Shown: piece after piece, positions 57,466-64,000 of the stretch
Numbering within the stretch: the stretch's first letter is position 1
Layout of the letters: every line of letters starts with the position of its first letter
Origin: Terfezia claveryi
Taxonomy: Eukaryota > Ascomycota > Pezizomycetes > Pezizales > Pezizaceae
Direction of reading: 5' to 3'
Length of the DNA stretch: 64,000 nucleotides
NCBI GenBank assembly: GCA_015179025.1
Contig: WHUX01000017.1
Location: 124,001 to 188,000 of the forward strand
Made by a program: the position numbers and the translations under genes
Notes under the pieces: generated by a model
Database searches by the model: none
The model's input: only the letters and a program-made list of their open reading frames with translations
What the model was told of the DNA's origin: nothing

Positions 57466-58736
57466 TACTAGATAACTTGGATCCTGGGTTTGAAATTCGT
57501 AGCTTGTGTTTTTGAACGTTTTTTTTTCTTTTTTTAATTACCTGGTATGGGAGGGATAATGAATGATACATAAAGACGATTACTAGTGCTTATGAGACTA
57601 CTTAGATAGATGATAGAAAAGTACCTGTGGTACCAAATCTTTCATCATTAGGGTTATCTAACTTTTTTTCTAGCTTCCACGTGGAAATATAGTTCTAAGG
57701 TTCGGAGGCAGTACCAGTACGGCCGTGAGAAAGTACGGCGTGAAACTCAATCTCTGAATCAAAGAGAATCCAGACATCAATTACAAGTAACAACCAATGG
57801 ACTTATTTAATCCATTCCCTTACTGATTTCTATTATCTTGCGCTTTTTCCCTCGAGTCTTACTACACCGTATAGGCCCCGCCCCTCCTAGAGTATGGTTT
57901 CCATTTCCAGCTATATTTCGTTAAGGATAGGTTGCGTTTCGAGGGCGTACAACCACACACACACACACACACCCTCCAAAAAAAAAAAAGTAAATAAAAA
58001 AAAACCCAAGTACTCGTCTCTCGGGGAAACGTATTGAAGTCCGGTTGCCCTAACCCCTATTATCAGTGGAAATTCTTTCATCCCCGAACTTCACTTAGCC
58101 GCCTGACTTACCCAAACCCCCTTATGGGCCTCTTCTTCCTATTCTCGTGCCCCAGCACCTGGCTTCTCCTTAGCCTGCTCTAGGGATGGTGTTTTAGTCT
58201 GCCGGTGGAAGTGGGTGTAATACCCTGACATAACCGGCGAAGTCGGGTTTGCACTTACCCTGAATTCACTACTTAAGACTTTAACGTATTAACAATTCCT
58301 TGGGTTTTCTGAGGAATGAAGACCCCCAGGCGACAAGGATAAGAGCATGGATTGAATACTACGTTGTGTAATATAGTACATGATGAAAACGTTTTTTTGC
58401 CCTGCTCAAAAAATAGTGTTTATTATACCACATTTGAAGTTAAATCTGCTTTTTTAAAAAAAAAAAGAAAAAAAAAATTGGATAATCAGATTATTATGTA
58501 GAATAGCTCTAGTCTAGTCTCAAAGGTTTCTGTAGTGACCAATAGCCCATGTGTAAATCTTTGTTCAAAAGACGCCAATCGGCATATTGCAAACTGCCCT
58601 ATAATTAAATTTCCCGCAAATAGAATGGGTATCAGGAAATAAGACTATGGATATCATATACTAAACACGCTCATTAAATCAAGATCACGCCCACAGAAAA
58701 CAAATATTACAATCTCACAGCCATCCCGCTCCCAGC
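57466..58736. other. Intergenic region between convergent genes
   Basis: About 1.3 kb of AT-rich DNA with an (AC)n microsatellite at about 57954-57972 and several A-rich runs. No gene was recognised. Confidence 0.45.
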
Positions 58737-59863
58737 CTATATCTTGAACTCAATCCCCTCCCTCATAGAATCATCACAGCCACTAAGCTTGATTGGCAAA
58801 AGATAGTGTCTATGTGCCGTGATATTGAAAAACGTCACCCCCCCAAAGCCACTATTCCCTTCAAAATTCACCGTTCCACTATAAACCTTAATATCACTTT
58901 GTCCAATTGGATAGTCCCCCTTGAAGATATGATACTCCGGTTCAACGTGCCTGTAGCCCAAAGTAAGCGGTGGCAGGCGAGGCACAGGATCATTGAGATG
59001 TGTAACTCGGAAATTGGGTTTACTAGCAGAGATGAACTTCGCCAATGCTTCATTCCCGACCCGCGGGGAACCATAGGTGACGAGGGACACCTGAAACCCA
59101 CGCTTGCGAAGATCCGTAGCAGCAACTGTAGCAATAGCGCCACCAAGTGAGTGCCCAGTAACAACAAGTTTATATCCAGGGTTTTTCTTCATCAGCCGAG
59201 TTACAGAATCAACGACAGTGGTCTGCTCCTCTTGGAATGCATCGAGGAAACCGGCGTGGACTTCACAGCCAGGACACCATTCTGGCATGGGCTTCGTTTC
59301 AATTTGGGCATTGGTGAACCAGTTGCGAATAGATTGTGACCCGCGGTATGCAACGACGATAGTTTTGGTGGTAGCATCGAGGACGACGATACCAGTTGTA
59401 TCAGCACTGCCTTTATTTGCAAAATCGGCCTCAGTGAGGACATTGCTTTTGGTGACAGTAGGGCAGAAGGGATCTTTGCATTGAGTCTTTTGACCGACAA
59501 CGAAGATACTATCACAGTACGAGGCAGATGCAAATTCAGCCGTGTAGGTCAGAAAAGGTAGGAGTTCCGCTGGAAATGCTGTGGTAGAAATGATTATATG
59601 AGCAGGAGGAGCTATGGGAAGGGGATTTTGCGAGAGAACTTACGCTGCCCTGGCGACCCTGGAAATACTCCATTCGAAAGATCCTTTGCCTCGTCCTGAA
59701 TTGAGTCTGCAAGATCCATGAGACCGAAATCAGCTAATTGGTTTAACATTTTTTTCATGCCATGGAGTATCTCCCCAAAGCCAAAGATTGGCTTTGCCAG
59801 GACTGCAGGAGCGAGAATCCCTATCAACAATAAGACAAGGCACGTTAAGCGTTTTAAATGCAT
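58737..59863 (-). CDS. Secreted class 3 lipase
   Basis: Exons 59863-59644 and 59578-58737 give about 353 residues. MHLKRLTCLVLLLIGILAPA with a following VLA forms a signal peptide, so the protein is secreted. An unusual hydrophilic segment of about 50 residues (FGEILHGMKKMLNQLADFGL region) may be a propeptide. The mature alpha/beta-hydrolase part has the Lipase_3 landmarks: TTGIVVLDATTKTIVVAYRG, CEVHAGFLDAF, the nucleophile elbow VTGHSLGGAIA with Ser near 217, VTYGSPRVGNEALAKFI, the Asp region HLNDPVPRLPP, and a terminal HRHYL supplying the catalytic His. Paired cysteines (CDS, CKDPFC, CPGC, GCDD) suggest disulfides. It would hydrolyse triacylglycerols or related esters outside the cell. Confidence 0.92.
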
Positions 59864-62456
59864 ATTGCTTGATTGCGGATGTATATTCCGTGGAAATGTA
59901 GAACAAAAGAATTATCTATAAAATAGAATAAGAGTTGAAACCCCAAACCAAAAGAGCGTAGCAGCGATTTACCTAGCGATTAGCAATGATATATATATGT
60001 AAATCATATATCTCAATAATCGACAGATAGTACTACATGGTGTGTAATGTATCATGTAAGAGGGTTCATATTGTCATGCGTGGTGAGGCTGACATTGCCT
60101 GGTTGAAGACATTCCGATACCCGTGCTCAGATTAACGGAAGGTTAGGGGGACGTTGGTTTGGAAAGACTCGACGTCGGGGTGAATATCTTGGAGATGGAT
60201 CAGATGTTCCCCAAGCGCAGTACGGAAGGCACATCCAGACGTCGGCCAGCTACATAGCATGATAAAGCGGTCCTGTAAACATGTCAAGGATTTAGAGAAC
60301 TTTGAAACTTGCTATACGAGTTCTGGTTGAGGCAGATGTGGTCTGTTGTTGACCGTTGGCGCTTAATCAATCAAGCTTATCCCTCCTTAGATGGAAGCGT
60401 TCTAAAGTTGTTCTACCAGTGTAATCTGCAGAGGTTACCTTTGCAAAGTAGAGTCTCGTGACTAGGATGTCCCTTGCCTGTAAAATAACATACTGTACTG
60501 AATCAGATCGATGGCTTGAAGTTGCATGACTGCAGATCACGGAAACTTCATTGCGGCCCCTCAATCTAATCTGAGATGAGGCAATTTAGGGGCCAATAGA
60601 TTCATTGCGTTCAGGAAATTCCGTCGAATTGGCACTGGAACAACGGAAAATGAGGTTTATAAGACCTGTGACCAATAAGGCTTTTTACTATGAAGAACTC
60701 GGTCTCGCGATGGCGCATAAAGGTGGGGATGTCATCGACGTTACCCTCGACTCCTAGTCTGTTGGTGGCTTATTGCCAAATTCGGCAAGTCAGACGAAAC
60801 TGTTGATCCTTCCTCGCGAAGCAACCGCAATGCGAAGATCATGAGCAACGAGATCCTCCCCTCAACCTGTGTCCTCCTCACCTGCATATTCAACCACCTC
60901 TCTACTTCCCACCCTCTCCCCAAGATTCTACCACTAGTACAACTACCACAATCTCCCCGACCACCTCAACAGAGTCCTACAACAACAACCACGACCATGT
61001 GACCGACCGCCCCCTCTTCCCTCTAATGACCAAACCCCTCCTCCTAACCCTCCTCCTAACCCTCCTCCTAACCCTCCTCCTAACCCTCCACTCCCTCCTC
61101 CCACACTGCCTTCTCCCTGCCCTCGACCTCCTTGACCGTGGCCGCGTCGAGCGTTGGATACCCAAAGCTACCTCCCCAACCACTACAAACCTCCTCACCG
61201 TGTCTAGTACATCACATCCAAACCTGCCCCCTCCTCACATCTCCTCCAAATCTACAAATCCCTTCCGTAGCAACACATCCTCCCCTACCCCAAACAATTA
61301 CACTTACGAAGCCTGCCCATCAAAATGACACTGTATATATGCAAATTTCACTCTATATGCCATTTCCGGCGCCTCGGAGCCAGCAAAACGACCTGGATCT
61401 GAGGAAGCCAATATCTTTTCCAATCCCTTCCTAGCACAATTCCTGTGTGTAAACACTTACTAGTGGCACAGAGCAATGTCCTGCGTTATTTGGAGTGGCT
61501 GTGAAAGAGAAATGGGATGTGTTGAACAAGGAAATGGCTGAGAAGGCATGTTAGTGGAATTGATATATCCCATCGAGCTCCTACAGTTGTCATTATTAAA
61601 TGAGTATTAGGTAGGTGTCAAGTTTAACTCGTAAAAACCTGTCTGTTGTCTATGGGGGAAGTTGCGAGGTCACGAACCTGCTACTTACTTGGCGTTGTCA
61701 CTTGTATACTAGCCTCTACTTTATTTATTCCCCAAAGGGCTCCCTATGTACGCAGCTACAGCTGCTTGGTGTATCTTGTATGTATCATACGTCCATCACA
61801 TCAGTTGCAATAAACATGATTTCCAGGCACGAGGTTACGTTGGCTTGCTCTTTCATCTTCTTGCATAGCATCTAGAAATAATACAGATAGTTTGCAAGCA
61901 TTTTTCAACTCTAGCTGTCCCAATGCAAATCACATGATATGGTCAGGTGATAAAATCCCTCTTGTGCGGGTAAATGTGCTGCTGTGATTGGTGTATAGTC
62001 TGGTTGCAATTGCTATCTCCTTGGGCACGAGATCATTCTTGGTATAAGTGCATACGAGCCTCTGGCGGCGGCCGTTGTTACGTCATATATTATTTTATTT
62101 TTCTCACCTGCTTTCCCTGCCTGTCTCGGGGAGAAATCTTTTTCTCCCAACTGACAGATACAGTAATAGTTGGACATGGAATGCGGCTGGAATGTGGCTG
62201 GAGTAAGATAGATTTGATTTGTTATTGCCGAGATTCAGTCATGTGCGGGGTTCATTCTACCTACCGACGTAGTCTCGTGACCCTACTAGTTAGAAATAGC
62301 TATTATCCTATTATTGGAATACCATTCATGTTGTTAAATGCGATTGCCCCGCTCCTCCGTATATTTCGTCCTGGAATTTTCTTCTTACCTATTGTAATAA
62401 ACATCACGGTCTTGAGTAGTCTAGTGCTTATATCCGGGTAGTGAAGCATCATTATT
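59864..62456. other. Intergenic region with a simple tandem repeat
   Basis: About 2.6 kb. No gene could be firmly supported. A Pro/Thr/Leu-rich frame (about 60850-61328) spans the tandem repeat listed below and ends in LLPALDLLDRGRVERW. This could be a decayed gene, but no start or downstream domain was found. Confidence 0.4.
61036..61088 (+). repeat. Tandem repeat of a 12-bp CCCTCCTCCTAA unit
   Basis: Four near-perfect copies in a row. The unit includes AACCCT but is not a telomere repeat array. Confidence 0.75.
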
Positions 62457-63134
62457 AGTGGTAGTCAAATGAGAAAATTTTTGTGATCAATTGCATAATT
62501 TTTGATCTTGGCCTACACGCTGATTGGCGCTTGGCAAAAAAACCTACTTTGCCAAGATCAAAAATTTTTGATATGCAGCCCTTTCATCAATGGACTCCAG
62601 AGTCGATTGATGGTGATGGATAAATCAAAAATTTTTATTGACGGCTTAATCATCCATACAAACAACATCACCACATCCCACCACACTACACCACACCGTA
62701 CCATACCACAACTTCTATCAAGTAAGCATGTCGCAAGTTAGCACATCCTCTTCCACATCTTACAGATGGGAAAAAGAAGAAACAGAAGATCTAATAAGCT
62801 GGATGGAGGACAATCTTGAAGTTATGAAAGGCAAGCAAGCGCTTTGGTATAAGCAGGTGAAAGATGATCTTTTCGAAAGTAAAGATCAGATTACAGCGGT
62901 TCGAATAGGACAGAAAATTGCGCTCTCGAGATCGTCAAGATGTTCTTGGATTCGGGATTTTTCAGTATAACGAGGCATTGATAGCTGATATGTTAACCAT
63001 CACGATTAATCAATAACAACTTTTTTTCAAATTACGCGGTCAAATGGGACACCTCAATATGGTTTAGTCTGTACAGGGGAGCTTGGTCAATTTTGCATAT
63101 CAATAAAAAAAAAATTTCTCATTTGACTACCACT
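62457..63134. mobile_element. Small DNA transposon remnant with 20-bp terminal inverted repeats
   Basis: AGTGGTAGTCAAATGAGAAA (62457-62476) is repeated in exact inverse at 63115-63134. Similarity continues inward for another 20-30 bases. TTAT-type sequence flanks both ends and may be a target duplication. An inner stem (ATTTTTGATCTTGG near 62498 with its complement near 62560) adds a hairpin. Inside is a short frame for a Myb/trihelix-like DNA-binding domain. A PIF/Harbinger relationship would fit such a protein but is not shown. Confidence 0.65.
62728..63015 (+). pseudogene. Myb/SANT or trihelix-like DNA-binding domain of the transposon, frameshifted
   Basis: The frame from 62728 reads YRWEKEETEDLISWMEDNLE, then GKQALWYKQVKDDLFESKDQ and ITAVRIGQKI. 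This is the Trp-spaced pattern of transposon-borne trihelix/Myb-like domains. After QKI the sense-looking reading moves to another frame (LRSRDRQDVLGFGIFQYNEA, to a stop near 63013). This indicates a frameshift near 62920. Too short to be a full transposition protein. Confidence 0.5.
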
Positions 63135-63852
63135 ATTATCAAACCGACGCGGCCTAGATTTTTAAGCTCCCGAGCGTGACCTCCAAGCTGAGCCCCAGAT
63201 GGACAGTAGGGGCTCCGCGGAACGAATTGCCATTTCAGGCGAACAAATACCTCTGCTAGTTCGGTCCTCCTAATTATTTATTGAGGGCCTGGAGATAGGA
63301 TCGAGCTGGCAAGCATAGCTGTATGGGGATAAGAGACGTGAAACATTTACGACTGCTGCTTCAGTATAGTCTGGTTACGCTAAAATGTTAGTGCAAGAGA
63401 GCTGGGAGGGAGATATAAATTCTATGTACTTGTTACCGGCATTAATAAGCCATTTTCCGAAAAGATTTTTTTGTACGGAGGGAGCTGGGGATTTGTGTAG
63501 AGTACAGCTTGCTACTGTGATTTACCCCTCATCCCATCTCCATATGCATGCATACCTACATGCATATGTTTATAATGTTTCGACGCGGCGGCGGCTGCAA
63601 TTGAGGAGCCCCCAGCAGACGGGGAGGAGCAACCGCTTTGAGTTTTATTTCTCCGCATCTCGATTTATTGGGCTTTCTTGGTGTTGAAGGCAGTATAAGT
63701 TCCCCAAGGCTGCCCCGGAATTGCTTCTTCGTCCCTCAACACACCTCCTACGACAGACAGTGCATCAGTAGACGCCTTTCCAGGTGATATACCGAATTCA
63801 AATCCACAAGCCAATTCACCAAGAATTATACCGAAGAAAACGAATTCGAATC
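63135..63852. promoter_or_regulatory. Upstream region of the last gene
   Basis: No gene was recognised. A TAGTCTGGTT motif lies at 63367-63376. CATGCATACC/TACATGCATATG-type repeats occur near 63545-63570. Confidence 0.35.
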
Positions 63853-63904
63853 ATGCCCTTGACTGCACGTGCAGAAGCGCACAAGGTTAGGTGGGGCATT
63901 TTGG
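63853..63904 (+). CDS. First exon of a Gfo/Idh/MocA-type oxidoreductase (partial)
   Basis: MPLTARAEAHKVRWGILG is followed by a perfect GTAAGT donor. KVRWGILG is the first beta strand and start of the glycine loop of the NAD(P)-binding fold in Gfo/Idh/MocA enzymes such as dihydrodiol dehydrogenases, where the next residues are normally G-x-[WI]. The intron runs off the window end: a branch-like GCTAACG occurs at about 63985, but no acceptor is seen. Only 17 codons are visible, so the call rests on one motif plus the splice site. Confidence 0.5.
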
Positions 63905-64000
63905 GTAAGTAACTTAATATAATTGCGAGGGCGGGCCGATCCTTGGCCGGCTGTCCAAATGCGGTAGTCCACAGGAAGTTCTCTTGCTAACGTGACCCCG

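Noticed and set aside
61036..61088. Possible interstitial telomere repeat
   Set aside because: The unit is CCCTCCTCCTAA, not TTAGGG/CCCTAA, and there are only four copies.
61974..62441. A 155-codon plus-strand open frame
   Set aside because: No domain, odd Cys/Ile-rich composition, AT-rich intergenic context and no splice or promoter support.
1..64000. CRISPR array, biosynthetic cluster or prophage
   Set aside because: The window is eukaryotic with spliced housekeeping genes; no regularly spaced repeats, core biosynthetic enzymes or phage genes were seen.

Overview
The window is nuclear DNA from a filamentous ascomycete (Pezizomycotina). Genes carry short GT-AG introns of about 48-100 bp with CTAAC/CTAAT-like branch sites. 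Several products are typical of fungi: the ergosterol enzyme ERG4, a PMT2-type O-mannosyltransferase, a SepB/Mcl1 replication factor and a secreted class 3 lipase. Long AT-rich intergenic stretches with inverted repeats and homopolymer runs would suit an early-diverging lineage such as Pezizomycetes, but that placement is a guess. Gene models were spliced by hand from reading frames, splice signals and family conservation; no database search was possible.

Layout. 629-3297: a WW-domain protein and BRX1 (60S ribosome biogenesis), both plus. 3791-8670: EDC4-type mRNA decapping scaffold, minus, with one apparent 1-nt frameshift. 9403-9949: small membrane protein. 10542-13120: carnitine O-acetyltransferase, minus. 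13.1-18.7 kb: gene-poor, with a large inverted-repeat element. 18729-21098: Abp2-like ARS-binding protein. 21888-24408 (plus) and 25081-27040 (minus): PMT2 and ERG4, convergent. 27929-30722: Ubp3/USP10-type deubiquitinase, minus, with a frameshift in a poly-C run. 31968-34256: RNF10-like RING protein. 34874-35161: small single-pass membrane protein, minus. 35889-37608: membrane-anchored PHP-domain protein, minus. 37.6-40.8 kb: remnants of small DNA elements. 40777-42870: Lys/Ala/Pro-rich nuclear protein, minus. 45266-47554: long-chain acyl-CoA synthetase with a peroxisomal targeting tail. 47.6-50.8 kb: repeats, including a MITE with perfect 17-bp ends. 50817-53527 (minus) and 53930-57465 (plus): Mcl1/SepB/Ctf4 and a WD40 protein, divergent from a 402-bp spacer. 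58737-59863: secreted lipase, minus. 62457-63134: a small DNA transposon remnant. 63853 to the end: first exon of an oxidoreductase.

Most genes are conserved housekeeping functions with no operon logic. Three loose themes can be drawn. First, lipid and acetyl-unit metabolism (carnitine acetyltransferase, peroxisomal acyl-CoA synthetase, lipase, ERG4). Second, mRNA and ribosome metabolism (EDC4, BRX1, Ubp3-type and RNF10-type ubiquitin enzymes). Third, replication and chromatin (Abp2, Mcl1 and the WD40 protein). The WD40 protein is the most interesting item: its disordered N-terminus carries a SUMO-interaction-like motif, two PCNA-box-like motifs and a ubiquitin-interaction-like helix, and it shares a promoter region with the replication factor Mcl1. 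A second theme is a recurrent 17-bp inverted-repeat motif seen at about 15 intergenic sites.
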